Counted from the stretch's first letter, positions 18,353 to 30,590 are shown. The stretch is 64,000 bases of DNA from Pseudomonadota bacterium (GCA_963204835.1 CAUJHJ010000031.1:1-64000), one strand, 5' to 3'. Notes: generated by a model not told the origin, from the letters alone. Numbers and translations are program-made.

Positions 18353-19650
18353 CCTGCCTGCGCTGGCGTCCCGTCCCGCTTGCGACGGCACTGGCCGTCG
18401 CCGCGTGGATCCCGCTTGCGGCAGGTGGCGCGACGCTCGCGATCACGAACGCCCGCGCGTTTACCGGCGATTCCGCGCAAGCCGTCGACCGGGCCACGAT
18501 CGTCGTCGAAGACGGCCGCATCGCCTCCGTCACCGCCGCTGGCGCGGTACCGGCGGGAGCGCAGGTCGTCGATGCGCAAGGCGCCATCGTCACCGCGGGC
18601 CTGATGGGTGCCGGCACCCAGCTCGGCCTCGTCGAGCTGTATTCACTGAAGGAGACGACAGACCCCGCGGTTTCGAAGGGCCCGCTGGGCGCCGCCTTCG
18701 ATGTGGAGTACGCAATGAACGCGAACTCCACGCTGATTCCCCAGGCGCGCGCGGACGGTGTCACGCGCGCACTTTCCTATCCGACGGGTTCGGCCAGCGC
18801 GCCCTTCTCGGGACTCGCCGCCGTGCTGCGGCTCGACGACTCCCCGACGCTCATCGAGCGGCCGAGGGCGGGGCTATTCATCGTGACGGGCGGCATCGCG
18901 GCCATGCAAGGCGCCGGCTCGCGCAGTGCCCAGTGGCAGCTCATCCGCAATGCCTTCGACGAAGCGAAGCAGTACCGGCCCACCGGCAAGGTGGGCGGGC
19001 CGCGCGACCAGCAACTGAACCGGCTCGACATCGAGGCCTTGCGGGCCGTGCTCGCGCAGCGCCTGCCGCTCGGCATCTTCGCGTACCGCGAATCCGACAT
19101 CCGGCAGGCGGTTCAACTCGGCCAGGATTACGGCCTGCGCGTCATCATCTATGGCGGCACGGAAGCCTGGCGTGTCGCCGACCTGCTCGCCGCGCAAGGA
19201 GCGGGCGTGGTGCTCGATCCCGTCGCCAACCTGCCGGCCACCTTCGACGACCTCGGCGTGCGCGCGGACAACGCCGCGCTGCTGCAGCGTGCCGGCGTGA
19301 CCCTCGCGTTCTTCGCGCCCGGCATCCAGCTCAATCACAATGTCGGCACCGCGATCCGCGAGGCGGCGGGCGTCGCGGTGGCGAACGGACTGCCGTGGAA
19401 CGAGGCCTTGCGTGCCCTCACGGCCAACCCGGCGAAGCTCTGGGGCATGGATGACCACTACGGACGGCTCGCGCGCGGCCAGGACGCGGACCTCGTGATC
19501 TGGAGCGGCGACCCGCTCGAACCGGCCAGCGTACCGCTGGCTGTCTACGTGCGCGGGGAGGCCATGCCGCTCGATACGCGCCAGAAGGCCTTGCGCGAGA
19601 GATACGACCCGCGGCATGCGCAGGACCCATGGCCTCCCGCCTATCGTTGA
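18349..19650 (+). CDS. Amidohydrolase-fold protein lacking the HxH metal motif
   Basis: A 433-residue exported protein with a signal peptide (about 1-27). The composite-domain strands (NARAFTGDSAQAVDRATIVVEDGRI) and C-terminal LARGQDADLVIWSGDP place it in the same superfamily as its neighbours. At the first metal site, however, the usual G-x-x-D-x-H-x-H reads GLMGAGTQLGL, so both histidines are missing. It may be a non-catalytic partner of the preceding amidohydrolase or use a different site. It overlaps the upstream gene by ATGA and the downstream gene by 22 bases. Confidence 0.85.
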   Translation: MTCLRWRPVPLATALAVAAWIPLAAGGATLAITNARAFTGDSAQAVDRATIVVEDGRIASVTAAGAVPAGAQVVDAQGAIVTAGLMGAGTQLGLVELYSLKETTDPAVSKGPLGAAFDVEYAMNANSTLIPQARADGVTRALSYPTGSASAPFSGLAAVLRLDDSPTLIERPRAGLFIVTGGIAAMQGAGSRSAQWQLIRNAFDEAKQYRPTGKVGGPRDQQLNRLDIEALRAVLAQRLPLGIFAYRESDIRQAVQLGQDYGLRVIIYGGTEAWRVADLLAAQGAGVVLDPVANLPATFDDLGVRADNAALLQRAGVTLAFFAPGIQLNHNVGTAIREAAGVAVANGLPWNEALRALTANPAKLWGMDDHYGRLARGQDADLVIWSGDPLEPASVPLAVYVRGEAMPLDTRQKALRERYDPRHAQDPWPPAYR

Positions 19651-22600
19651 TCGCGCTGGCGGCGGCGATCGCCGTCGTGGGCGCTGCGCGCGGCGATGCG
19701 GCACCCGATGACCTGCCGCTCAAATCGACGCGCCACATCGAGTTCGACACCACTGAAGGCACGTGGATGTCGCTCGATCTCTCGCCCGACGGCCGCACGA
19801 TCGTCTTCGACCTGCTCGGCGACCTCTACACATTGTCGATCGATGGCGGGGATGCGCGGCGCCTGACGAGCGGCCTGCCGTTCGACTCCCAACCGGTCTA
19901 CTCGCCGGACGGCGCCTTCATCGCCTTCCTCAGCGACCGCTCGGGCGCCGAGAACCTGTGGGTGGCGCGCGCCGACGGCACGCAAGCGCGGCAGGTCTCG
20001 TTCCAGGGCGATCACAATACCTTCATCTCGCCGGAATGGTCGGCGGATGGCCGCAGGCTTTACGTGGCGCACCACCGGACCGAGGGCAATGCCTTCGAGC
20101 TGTGGAGTTACGACGCGTGGCAGCCCGGCCCGGCCCGCGTGCTGCTGCCGTTCAGGGCAGACGCCGGGCAGCCCAGCAATGCATGGCGACACGCCCTCGG
20201 CCCGAGCCCCTCACCCGACGGCCAGTCTCTTTACTATGCCGCGCACATCGGCGATCTCGACTACGACAAGGTGCCGGAGTGGTCGATCCGGCGCCTCGAC
20301 CTCGCCTCCGGCAGCGACAGCTCGATCGTCTCGGCGCCGCGCAGTCCGCGACCTGACCTGAGCCTCGGCACATCCTTCCGCCCGCGCATCTCGCCGGACG
20401 GCAGGACCCTGGTTTACGCGACGCGCTACGACGGCCGCACGGGCCTGCGCGTGCTCGACCTCGCCACACGGGACGATCGCTGGCTCGCCTATCCGGTGCA
20501 GCAGGACCAGTTGATGTCGCTGCCGGGCCAGGACCTGATGCCGCGCTACACCTTCACGCGCGACAGCAAGAGTCTCGTGATGTCGGACGGGGGCGGGTTC
20601 CAGCGCCTCGATCTCGCGACGGGCCGGGCCACGCCGATTCCGTTTCGTGCGCACGTCGCGCTCGACGTCGGACCGAACTTGCGCATACCGGTCAAGCAGG
20701 AAACGGGGCCCGTCCGGGCCCGCCTGATCCAGGACCCCCTGCCGTCACCCGACGGCAGGCGGATCGCGTTCTCCGCGCTCGGTCGCGTGTACCTGATGGA
20801 GTTGAAGCACGGCGCGGTGCCGCGGCCGCTCACGAGGAGCGACACACCGCAGTTCCAGCCTTCATGGTCCCCGGACGGCCGACAGGTCGTGTACGTGACC
20901 TGGACAGCCAGCGGCGCAGGCCAGGTCTGGACCGCGCCGGTCGACGGCCGCACTGCGCCGAAGCAGGTCACGTCGACCGCGGCCTTCTACACGCATCCGG
21001 TCTTTGCGCCGGACGGCGGGAGCATCCTCGCCGTGCGCTCGGGCAACTGGGCGCGCCTGCACAGTTACATGGAGTACGGCAACCTTCGCGAGGCCGAGCT
21101 GCGACGACTGCCGGCCGCGGGCGGCGACGGCGACGTGATTGCGCGCGGCGTGATGGGGGGACTGCCGCATTTCACGCGGGAGCCGGGCCGTGTGTACCTG
21201 AATTTTTCGGACGGCTTGAACTCGGTGGCCCTGGATGGCTCGGGCCGCACGCCGCTCCTGGCCGCCCAGGGACCCGGCTGGTATTTCGCCGAGGGCCCCG
21301 GTTCGGCAGACGATATGCGGATCAGCCCCGACGGGCGATGGGCGCTCGTGCAGATGGCCCAGCAGCTGCACCTGGTTGCGATCCCCACGGGCAAGGACAA
21401 GACGGTCGACCTCGATCATCCCGGCGTCGCCCATCGTCGCCTGACGGACGTCGGTGCCGACTTCTTCGCGTGGGCCGATGGCGGACGCACGATCACCTGG
21501 GCCGTGGGTTCGACCTTCTATCGCCGCCCGCTCGCGAGCGTCGCACTGAATGCGGCAGGATCGCCCGGTGGCGCGGCCGACAAGCCAGAGCCCGGCAAGC
21601 AGGGCGTCGAGGCCTTCCACGCTTTGGTCGCGGTGCCGCGCGATGCGCCGCAAGGCACGCTGGTGCTGCGCGGCGCGACCGTCGTGACCATGCGCGGCGA
21701 TGAGGTCATCCGGGATGCGGACCTCGTGATCCGCGACGAGCGCATCGCGGCCATCGGGCCGCGCGGGCAGGTGGCCATCCCGAAAGGCGCGACGATCCGC
21801 GACGTCAGCGGGCGCTACATCGTGCCCGGCTTCATCGACGCGCACGATCACATCGCGGACATCCGCCGCGGCGTCCTCGATTTCGAGCCGTGGGGGCCCC
21901 TGTCCAACCTCGCGTACGGCGTGACCACCGGCTTCGATCCCTCGCCCCTCAGCATCGACATGCTGGCCTACGAGGATCTCGTCGATGCGGGGCTGATGGT
22001 CGGCTCGCGCATCCACTCGACGGGACCCGCGGTGTTCTCGTTCAACGAATTCCGCTCACTGCCGGAAGTCGAGGCGGTCGTCTCGCGCAACACACTGCAC
22101 TACCGCACCCGCAACCTGAAGGAATACCGCACCGGCAACCGGCGCGTGCGGCAGTGGGTGGCGATGGCGGCGCACGACCTGGGAGTCATGCCCACGACGG
22201 AGGGCGCGCTTTCGGTGAAGCTGGATCTCACGCAGATACAGGACGGCTTCGCCGGCAACGAGCACTCACTGCCGACCGTGCCGCTCTACGACGACGTCGT
22301 GCAGCTGATGGCGCGCACGCGCGTGAGCTATGTACTGACATTGATGATCGCGCACGGCGGGCCCGAGGGGCAGGACTACTACATCGGCCGCACCGCACCG
22401 CACGACGACCCGAAGTTCAACCGCTTCGCGCCGCACTTCGTCGTGGACATCAAGTCGTTGCAGCGCACCTGGCGGGACTCACTCGAGTACCTGTTCCCGC
22501 GCGTGGCCGCGAGCGCCGCGCGGGTACTGCGTGCCGGCGGGCTGCTCGGCGTCGGCAGTCACGGCGAGATACCGGGCATCGGGTTCCACTGGGAGCTGCA

Positions 22601-22943
22601 GGCCTATGCCGAGGGCGGCCTGACCCCGCATGAAGTGCTCCGCGCGGCGACGCTCGGATCCGCCGAGACCATCGGTCGCGCCGCAGAGTTCGGCAGCATC
22701 GAGGCGGGCAAGTATGCGGACCTCATCGTCCTCGACCGCGATCCGCTCGCGGACATCTCGAACACGCTGTCCATCCACGAGGTGATGAAGAACGGCCGGC
22801 TCTACGAGGGCGACACCCTCGACGAGGTGTGGCCGCGGCAGCGGCCACTACCCTCGCCGTGGTTCTGGTCGGACTATCCGCCCGGTCAGAAGTCGACCGA
22901 GGCGGACAGCACGAAGGTGCGCGGCGCGCCGAGCACCATGTAG
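19629..22943 (+). CDS. Beta-propeller (TolB-like) / amidohydrolase fusion, exported
   Basis: A 1104-residue protein with a signal peptide (1-24). A long TolB/WD-like propeller region (about 35-660) has repeated SPDG blades, and a C-terminal amidohydrolase domain (about 685-1075) carries HxH in GFIDAHDHI, a further His in LMIAHGGPEG and GVGSHGE, and ends with IEAGKYADLIVLDRDP. Such fusions are usually annotated as peptidase-like amidohydrolases; the propeller probably restricts access to small peptides or cyclic amides. It is the last gene of the permease/PaiB/amidohydrolase operon. Its 3' end overlaps the opposing TonB-receptor gene by 58 bases. Confidence 0.92.
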   Translation: MASRLSLIALAAAIAVVGAARGDAAPDDLPLKSTRHIEFDTTEGTWMSLDLSPDGRTIVFDLLGDLYTLSIDGGDARRLTSGLPFDSQPVYSPDGAFIAFLSDRSGAENLWVARADGTQARQVSFQGDHNTFISPEWSADGRRLYVAHHRTEGNAFELWSYDAWQPGPARVLLPFRADAGQPSNAWRHALGPSPSPDGQSLYYAAHIGDLDYDKVPEWSIRRLDLASGSDSSIVSAPRSPRPDLSLGTSFRPRISPDGRTLVYATRYDGRTGLRVLDLATRDDRWLAYPVQQDQLMSLPGQDLMPRYTFTRDSKSLVMSDGGGFQRLDLATGRATPIPFRAHVALDVGPNLRIPVKQETGPVRARLIQDPLPSPDGRRIAFSALGRVYLMELKHGAVPRPLTRSDTPQFQPSWSPDGRQVVYVTWTASGAGQVWTAPVDGRTAPKQVTSTAAFYTHPVFAPDGGSILAVRSGNWARLHSYMEYGNLREAELRRLPAAGGDGDVIARGVMGGLPHFTREPGRVYLNFSDGLNSVALDGSGRTPLLAAQGPGWYFAEGPGSADDMRISPDGRWALVQMAQQLHLVAIPTGKDKTVDLDHPGVAHRRLTDVGADFFAWADGGRTITWAVGSTFYRRPLASVALNAAGSPGGAADKPEPGKQGVEAFHALVAVPRDAPQGTLVLRGATVVTMRGDEVIRDADLVIRDERIAAIGPRGQVAIPKGATIRDVSGRYIVPGFIDAHDHIADIRRGVLDFEPWGPLSNLAYGVTTGFDPSPLSIDMLAYEDLVDAGLMVGSRIHSTGPAVFSFNEFRSLPEVEAVVSRNTLHYRTRNLKEYRTGNRRVRQWVAMAAHDLGVMPTTEGALSVKLDLTQIQDGFAGNEHSLPTVPLYDDVVQLMARTRVSYVLTLMIAHGGPEGQDYYIGRTAPHDDPKFNRFAPHFVVDIKSLQRTWRDSLEYLFPRVAASAARVLRAGGLLGVGSHGEIPGIGFHWELQAYAEGGLTPHEVLRAATLGSAETIGRAAEFGSIEAGKYADLIVLDRDPLADISNTLSIHEVMKNGRLYEGDTLDEVWPRQRPLPSPWFWSDYPPGQKSTEADSTKVRGAPSTM

Positions 22944-25093
22944 CCCTGGAACGGATAGCCGCCCGCGGAGATCCAGTCGTTCTCGTTCGTGACGTTGTCG
23001 ATGCGCGCCCGCAGGTTGAACGGCCGGCCGGCGAGCTGCGTCGCATAGCGCGCGCCGATGTCGAAGCGCGTCCACGAATCGAGCTTCAGCGCGTTGGCGG
23101 TGTCGGCGTACTGCGAGGCCGTGTACATGGCCCGCCCTTCGAGCGTCAGGCCCTCGACCGGCAGGTCCCACTCCACGTTGACGTTGGCCTGCAGGTCGGG
23201 CGTGCCGATCGGGCTGTTGCCCTGCGGCAGGCCGATGCCGCCGGTGGAATACTCGGAATCGAGCCAGGTGATGCCGCCGATGACGCGCAGCATTTCGAGC
23301 GGCTGGCCGAACACGCTCGCCTCGATGCCGCGGTTGCGCACTTCGCCGGTCAGCCCGTAGAGCAGTTCCACGCCGGGCGTCCCCGGATTGTCCGCGTCGT
23401 CCGACAGCGTACCGACGCTCTTGGTGACGTTGAATGCGCTCAGCGACGCGCCGAAGTCGTCCGCTTCCCACTTCACGCCGAGCTCCACCTGCTTGGCCGC
23501 GAACGGCTTCTGGATCTCGCCGCCATTGACCACGGTCTCGAAGGCGGGACCGAAGAACGGTGCGGTATCGCCCGCCACCAGCCCCTCGATGTAGTTGGCG
23601 AAGATCGACACCGAATCGCGCGGGCGCAGCACGAGGCCGGCGACCGGGGTCGTCTTGCTGTCGTCGAAGCCCGAGATCCTGGCACCCGTGTTGTAGTCGA
23701 AGTTCTCGCTCTCGATCTTCTGGTTGCGCGCGCCGAGGGTCAGGATCACCTTGCCGTCGACGAACTTCAGCACGTAGGCGAGGGCATAGCTCGAGGTGTC
23801 CGTCTCGAAAGTCGTGTGCGGGTCGCTCATCGAGCCGCCGACGAAGAAGTTGGCGGCGGGCGCCGGCACGTTCACCGGGTGGTTCAGGTCCGATGCGAAG
23901 GGCGCGAAGAAGTTCGAGAATGCGTAGGCGTTCTTCGAGTCGATGTTGAACTTCGAGCCGGAGAGGATCACGCGGTGCTCGACCGCGCCCGTGGTGAAGT
24001 CCCAGCGCAGGCCGATCTCTCCCGAGTAGACATCGTCCTTGCGGGCGTTGTCGAAACGATAGGCCGTGAGCGAACCGTCGGCCAATGCGTTCGGGTTGGC
24101 GAGCACGTTCTTCTCTTCGCCGCGACGCATGCCGAAGGCGCCCCAGGTCGAGACCGAGCGGGTCAGGTCATATTCCGCGCGCACCACGCCGAACAGCTGC
24201 TCCTCGTCCGTGTACGTCCAGTCCTGTGCGAAGTTGGTGTCCGCGTCGGGCGCCCTGGCGACACCGCCGATCGGCGTGACGCTCGGCCTCGGCGCGTCGA
24301 TGTGGTGGTCCTGGTAGCCGACATCCGCCGACAGGCGCAACTGGTCGCCCTGGTGGTCGACGCCGAAGGAGAGCACGGTCAGCTTGCGGTCCTGGTCCTC
24401 GACCGAGGTTTCACCGTCGCGGTACGCGAAGTTGCCGCGGACGCCCGTGGCCTTGTCCGCGCCGAAGCGGCGGCCGACATCGGCCGCGAAGTAACCCGCC
24501 GCCGCATTCTCGTAGCCGGCGGTGAAACGCGTGAGGCCCTCGGCGGGCGCGCGCTTGGGCACGAGGTTGATGGCTCCGCCCAGGTTGCTGCCGCCCGGGG
24601 CCGCGCCATTCAGGAACGCGCTCGCGCCGCGGAACACCTCGACGCGCTCGAGGAACTCGGAGGCGACGAACTGGCGCGGCAGGATGCCGTAGATGCCGTT
24701 GTAGGTCATGTCGTCCGAGTAGGCAGGGAAGCCGCGCATGATGAACAGCTCCTGGAAGTTGCCGAAGCCGCGCGCCACGCGCACGTTCGGGTCGTTCAGG
24801 AGCACGTCGGCGACGCTTTTCGCCTGCTGGTTCACCATCAGCTCGGAGGTGTAGTTGGTGGTCGAGAACGGCGTGTCGAGCAGGTCGAGGTTGCCGAGGA
24901 TGCCGGCGCGACCGCCGCTCGCCACCTGCCCGCCCGCGTAGGCGGGAGGCAGCGTGACCTGGGAACCGTATACGACGACTTCGTCCAGCTTCTCGGAGCT
25001 GGCCGGGCTCGCCGCCTGTTGCGCCGACGCGGCTGTCGAGCCGAGCGCGAGTGCGCAGGCAGCGGACAGGACAACATTGCGCTTCGTGGACAT
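22886..25093 (-). CDS. TonB-dependent siderophore-type receptor
   Basis: A 735-residue outer-membrane receptor with a signal peptide (1-25). A TonB-box-like segment KLDEVVVYG (about 35-43) precedes the plug (about 70-190; VADVLLNDPNVRVARGFGNFQELFIMRGF, RVEVFRGASAFLNG) and the barrel, which ends in FVLSASVDF. The pattern matches FhuA/FpvA-class siderophore receptors. ATG 25093 is preferred over 25099 because GAGGGG lies seven bases before it. It is downstream of the hydrolase/PepSY/GMC/P5CDH genes on the same strand after a 115-bp gap that could hold its own promoter. Confidence 0.92.
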   Translation of the reverse strand: MSTKRNVVLSAACALALGSTAASAQQAASPASSEKLDEVVVYGSQVTLPPAYAGGQVASGGRAGILGNLDLLDTPFSTTNYTSELMVNQQAKSVADVLLNDPNVRVARGFGNFQELFIMRGFPAYSDDMTYNGIYGILPRQFVASEFLERVEVFRGASAFLNGAAPGGSNLGGAINLVPKRAPAEGLTRFTAGYENAAAGYFAADVGRRFGADKATGVRGNFAYRDGETSVEDQDRKLTVLSFGVDHQGDQLRLSADVGYQDHHIDAPRPSVTPIGGVARAPDADTNFAQDWTYTDEEQLFGVVRAEYDLTRSVSTWGAFGMRRGEEKNVLANPNALADGSLTAYRFDNARKDDVYSGEIGLRWDFTTGAVEHRVILSGSKFNIDSKNAYAFSNFFAPFASDLNHPVNVPAPAANFFVGGSMSDPHTTFETDTSSYALAYVLKFVDGKVILTLGARNQKIESENFDYNTGARISGFDDSKTTPVAGLVLRPRDSVSIFANYIEGLVAGDTAPFFGPAFETVVNGGEIQKPFAAKQVELGVKWEADDFGASLSAFNVTKSVGTLSDDADNPGTPGVELLYGLTGEVRNRGIEASVFGQPLEMLRVIGGITWLDSEYSTGGIGLPQGNSPIGTPDLQANVNVEWDLPVEGLTLEGRAMYTASQYADTANALKLDSWTRFDIGARYATQLAGRPFNLRARIDNVTNENDWISAGGYPFQGYMVLGAPRTFVLSASVDF

Positions 25094-25208
25094 GGTCATA
25101 CCCCTCAGGCCGGTTTTGGTTGTGCGCAGTTACTTTGAGCGCGGGGTGCGCGGTCCCGCATTCGAGTCAGGGACGAAAAGCATCGTGATGGAGCCAGCGT
25201 GACGGCCA

Positions 25209-26837
<1,629 letters not shown>

Positions 26838-26844
26838 GCGGCTT

Positions 26845-28446
26845 TCACCTGGTACCAAGGATGAGATCGGCGGCTTTCTCCGCGATCATGATCACGGGGG
26901 CGTTGGTGTTGCCCGATACGAGGACGGGCATCACGGATGCATCGACGACGCGCAAGCCGGCGATGCCGTGCACGCGCAGTTCGGCGTCGACGACCGCCAG
27001 CGGGCCGCTGCCCATGGCGCAGGTGCCGGACGGGTGGTAGACCGTGACGCCTTTCTCGCGCAGGAACGCCAGCATCTCGCCATCGCTCTCGCAGTCCGGC
27101 CCCGGCTCCCGTTCGGCGCGAATCCACCCGGCGAAGGCCGGCACGCGCGCCATCGTCCGCAGCATGCGCATGCCGGCGAGCATCGTGGCTTCGTCCCGCG
27201 GCGTCTGGAGCAGTCCCAGGCGGATGACGGGCGGGACCGCAGGGTCGCGCGAGCGGATCCCGACCGTGCCGCGCGACTCGGGGCGCAACTGGCACACCGA
27301 TACGGTGAAGCCCGGGAAGTCGTGCAGGGAAGGATTGACGCGGTCGGTGCTGAACGGAAAGAAGTGGAATTGCACGTCCGGACGGTCGAGCCCCGGTCCG
27401 GTGCGCGCGAAGCCGCCGGCGACGCCGGCCGGCCAGGACATCGGGCCGCCGCGCCCGAGCAGGTAGCGCAGGCCCATCCAGAGCTTGCGGTGCAGGCCGC
27501 GCATGTCGTCGTTGACCGTCACCGGCCGCGTGCACTCCCAGATGAAGCGCGCCTGCAGGTGGTCCTGCAGGTTCCGGCCGACTCCTTCGAGGGCGTGCAC
27601 GACCTCGATGCCCTGCTGTCGCAGCAGGCCCGCCGGTCCGACACCGGAGAGCTGCAGCAATTGCGGTGACTGGATGCCTCCGGCGCAGAGGATCACTTCG
27701 TGGTTCGACCGCGCCGCGCGTTCAACGCCGCCGGCGTGATAGCGCACGCCGCAGGCACGTCCCTGCTCGATGCACACGCGGCTCACCAGGGCTTCGGTGT
27801 GTATCGCGAGATTGGCGCGACCGCGCGCCGGATTCAGGTAGGCCAGGGCGCTGCTGCAACGCCGCCCACGGCGCGTGGTCGCCTGGAAGTACCCGACGCC
27901 CTCCTGTTGCGCGCCGTTGAAATCCTCGTTGCGCGGCAGCCCGAGCGCCTGGCCTGCCGCGATGAAGCCTTCGACGAGCGGCATGCGCGGTACATCGGAT
28001 ACCGTCAGCGGCCCGCCCACGCCATGCCATTCATCGGCGCCGCGCACCTGGTCTTCGCACTTGCGGAAATACGGCAGGCAGTCGTCGTAACCCCAGCCTG
28101 CATTGCCGAGGTCGCGCCAGTGGTCGTAGTCCTCGCGCTGGCCGCGGATGTAGATCATGCCGTTGATCGAACTGGTGCCGCCGAGCACGCGTCCGCGCGG
28201 CACTTTGATGCGGCGGCCCGCGAGCTGCGCCTCGGGCTCGGACTCGAACATCCAGTTCAGACTGCCGTCGAACATCGTCCGGCCATAGCCGATCGGCACG
28301 TGGATCCAGAGGTTGCGATCGGCCGGACCGGCCTCGAGCAACAGCACGCGGTGGCGACCCGATTCGCTCAGCCGGTTCGCGAGCACGCAGCCCGCGGAGC
28401 CCGCGCCGATGACGATGTAGTCGTAGGTCGCCCCGGCCGCGCTCAT
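26845..28446 (-). CDS. GMC family FAD oxidoreductase (choline-dehydrogenase-like)
   Basis: A 533-residue flavoenzyme. The FAD-binding [15 protein letters not shown] (about 14-28) and LLEAGP are at the N-terminus. The GMC signatures are [20 protein letters not shown] (about 84-103) and the [17 protein letters not shown] block (about 255), and the C-terminal catalytic region has HPSGTCAMG and NTNAP. It oxidises an alcohol to an aldehyde, passing electrons to the respiratory chain or oxygen. The aldehyde could be the substrate of the dehydrogenase encoded seven bases downstream. It overlaps the PepSY gene upstream by ATGA. Confidence 0.93.
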   Translation of the reverse strand: MSAAGATYDYIVIGAGSAGCVLANRLSESGRHRVLLLEAGPADRNLWIHVPIGYGRTMFDGSLNWMFESEPEAQLAGRRIKVPRGRVLGGTSSINGMIYIRGQREDYDHWRDLGNAGWGYDDCLPYFRKCEDQVRGADEWHGVGGPLTVSDVPRMPLVEGFIAAGQALGLPRNEDFNGAQQEGVGYFQATTRRGRRCSSALAYLNPARGRANLAIHTEALVSRVCIEQGRACGVRYHAGGVERAARSNHEVILCAGGIQSPQLLQLSGVGPAGLLRQQGIEVVHALEGVGRNLQDHLQARFIWECTRPVTVNDDMRGLHRKLWMGLRYLLGRGGPMSWPAGVAGGFARTGPGLDRPDVQFHFFPFSTDRVNPSLHDFPGFTVSVCQLRPESRGTVGIRSRDPAVPPVIRLGLLQTPRDEATMLAGMRMLRTMARVPAFAGWIRAEREPGPDCESDGEMLAFLREKGVTVYHPSGTCAMGSGPLAVVDAELRVHGIAGLRVVDASVMPVLVSGNTNAPVIMIAEKAADLILGTR

Positions 28447-29522
28447 GTCAGTTTCCTGCCCCGGCTCCACCAGAGGCCAAGGCCCAGCACCAGCATCGAC
28501 AGCAACCACGCGCCCACGGCGAGCGAGAGCAGCCGCCCGACCGTGCCGGCGGCTTCGCCCGTGTGCACCGGGTAGAGGTTGTCGAGGAAGCGCCGGCCCA
28601 TGGACGAGGCGTGCAACGGGTCCTGCACGTAGAGCACGTCGCCGGTCGTGGCGGCGACGTACACGGTCGTGGTGCCGTACACGCGTCGCCACTCGACAGG
28701 CTGGCGCAAGCGCACCTGGTACCACGCCTGCCCGGGGCCCGGGAACGAGACGCCGCTCAAGGTGGCGGCGGGAAAGCGCTGCATGGCGGTCGCGATCGCC
28801 ACGGCCGGTGCGACGGGTGTGCCAGTGAACGCCGGCAAGGACTGCAGTTGCGGGGACAGTGCGTCTTCGCCCATCCAGCGCTCGATGGGATCGTAGAACA
28901 CGAGCATGACGCCGACCGCGACGAGCGCGAACGCGGGCAGCGCGAGCCACAATCCCGCCGCGCGATGCCACGCGTAGCGTCGTGCGGCGCCCGGGCGCGC
29001 GCCACGAGGCAGCAGCGTCGCACGCAACTGCCTGCGGCGCGGCCAGCCGAGTACCGTACCCATGGCGATCGCCGAGAGGAGGATCAGGCCGCTCACGCCG
29101 ACGACCACATGGCCGGTGTCTCCGGCGAGCAGCGTCTGGTGCAGGTCGGCGGCCACGGGGATCAGCCCATCGCGCAGGAAACCGTCGCCGTCCGGCCGCT
29201 CGCGCAGCAGCCGACCCGCCCCGTCGACGCGCAGCACGCGTTGCTGTCCCGCGGCATCCCTGGCGAAAAGGTCGAAGCGGCCGTCGACGCCGCCTGTCGC
29301 CCACAGCGAGTCGACCTTGAGGGGGTCGGACGTGCGCTGCCCGAGCTCCTCGATACGCGCGCCGAGGGCGGCGACGTCGAGCGGCGCGGCGACCGCGCGG
29401 AGGGCCACGTCGTCGAGCTCCCACCGATAGACCATCAGCAGGCCCGTGGCGGCCTGCGAGAGCCAGAGCAACGCGCAGCCGATCGCCAGCCAGCGATGGA
29501 TACGACGCAGGGTGCTGCGCAC
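28443..29522 (-). CDS. PepSY-associated membrane protein (iron-reductase-like)
   Basis: A 359-residue inner-membrane protein with four hydrophobic helices (about 10-32, 135-158, 192-215 and 325-350) flanking periplasmic PepSY-type domains. Histidines near the helices (HRW, DLHQTL, HRAAGLW, PVHTGEA) match the PepSY-TM family, which includes ferric-siderophore reductases such as FhuF/PiuB-like proteins. Beside a siderophore-type TonB receptor it may reduce imported ferric chelates; that is an inference from context. It starts 13 bases after the alpha/beta-hydrolase gene and overlaps the GMC gene by ATGA. Confidence 0.88.
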   Translation of the reverse strand: MRSTLRRIHRWLAIGCALLWLSQAATGLLMVYRWELDDVALRAVAAPLDVAALGARIEELGQRTSDPLKVDSLWATGGVDGRFDLFARDAAGQQRVLRVDGAGRLLRERPDGDGFLRDGLIPVAADLHQTLLAGDTGHVVVGVSGLILLSAIAMGTVLGWPRRRQLRATLLPRGARPGAARRYAWHRAAGLWLALPAFALVAVGVMLVFYDPIERWMGEDALSPQLQSLPAFTGTPVAPAVAIATAMQRFPAATLSGVSFPGPGQAWYQVRLRQPVEWRRVYGTTTVYVAATTGDVLYVQDPLHASSMGRRFLDNLYPVHTGEAAGTVGRLLSLAVGAWLLSMLVLGLGLWWSRGRKLT

Positions 29523-29535
29523 CGGGCCTCCGGCC

Positions 29536-30531
29536 TCAGGCCCGCCCGGTGCCGATCGTGGCGCGCAGCCAGCGCGCGCCGTCTTCGATCGCGCGATCGG
29601 CCAGCGGGGAGATCGACACGGCCTCGATGAACGAATGCGTGGCGCCGGGATACAGGTGGTAAGCGACGCTCACGCCGGCCGCCTCCAGCTTGCCGGCCAT
29701 GACGGCGCTCGTCTCGGTCAGCACGTCGCATTCCGGTATCGTCATGCACACGGGCGGCAGGCCGGCCAGCCTCGCGTGGATGGCACAGGCGAGCGGGTTC
29801 GCGAGTATGTCCGCGCCGCCCGCATAGTTGTCCCAGAAATAGATCACCTCGTCGGCGGTCAGAACCGCGCCGGGATTGCCGTAGCGCTCGAGGGCCTCGG
29901 CGCTGCAGTCGCGGTCGAAGGCGGGATAGATGAGCAGCAGACCCTGCACGCGCCCCGGCTCGCCGGCATCGCGCAGCGCCAGCGCCGCGCCGATGGAGAG
30001 GCTGCCGCCCGCGGAATCGCCACCCAGCGCCAGGCGCCCGGGATCGATGCCGAGCGCAGCGCCGTGCTCGCCCAGCCAGCGCACGACGCCCACGACCTGC
30101 TCGAGCGCCACCGGGAAGCGCACCTCGGGCGAGAGCGCGTAGTCCACGCCGACCACCATCACGCCGGCGCGCGCCGCGTATTCGCGCATCACCCGGTCGT
30201 GGGTGTCGAGGCTGAAGAGCGTCCAGCCGCCGCCGTGCATGTAGACGAGCGCGGGAGCGGGCTGCGTGACGCCCGGGTCGTGGACGCGCAGGCGAACCGG
30301 GCCGCGCGGGGTCGGCACCGTGACTTCGCGTGTGCGGCTCATGACCGGGCCGCCCTGGCGCCAGGGAGCGCGCACCTTTTCCGCCACCTCCCGCATCTCG
30401 GCGACCGAGAGTTCGCGACCGCCGGTGTGGCGCTCGTAGTCGGCATTCACCCGCATCACGAAGCGCCGGATGTCGGGGTCGACGCCCCGCAAGGCGGGCA
30501 CGTCGGGCAGCTCATTCATGGGTTCGCTCAT
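29536..30531 (-). CDS. Alpha/beta hydrolase, HSL/acetyl-esterase type
   Basis: A 331-residue esterase. The oxyanion motif HGGGW (about 98-102), nucleophile elbow GDSAGGS (about 172-178), an Asp in PECDVL and the His in GATHSF make up the hormone-sensitive-lipase family site. It has no signal peptide and probably cleaves short-chain esters in the cytoplasm. Start at ATG 30531 with GAGG six bases before it; longer in-frame extensions run into the divergent AraC promoter region and are not believed. It is the first gene of the minus-strand operon running to the P5CDH gene. Confidence 0.9.
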   Translation of the reverse strand: MSEPMNELPDVPALRGVDPDIRRFVMRVNADYERHTGGRELSVAEMREVAEKVRAPWRQGGPVMSRTREVTVPTPRGPVRLRVHDPGVTQPAPALVYMHGGGWTLFSLDTHDRVMREYAARAGVMVVGVDYALSPEVRFPVALEQVVGVVRWLGEHGAALGIDPGRLALGGDSAGGSLSIGAALALRDAGEPGRVQGLLLIYPAFDRDCSAEALERYGNPGAVLTADEVIYFWDNYAGGADILANPLACAIHARLAGLPPVCMTIPECDVLTETSAVMAGKLEAAGVSVAYHLYPGATHSFIEAVSISPLADRAIEDGARWLRATIGTGRA

Positions 30532-30590
30532 CGGTTTCCTCGCCGTTGCGGCCACGCGCCCGCGACCGAACCGCCGGGCTGGCCGCTGCC

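Noticed and set aside
22829-25138. 769-codon plus-strand ORF
   Set aside because: Antisense shadow of the siderophore-type receptor, which has clear plug and barrel motifs.
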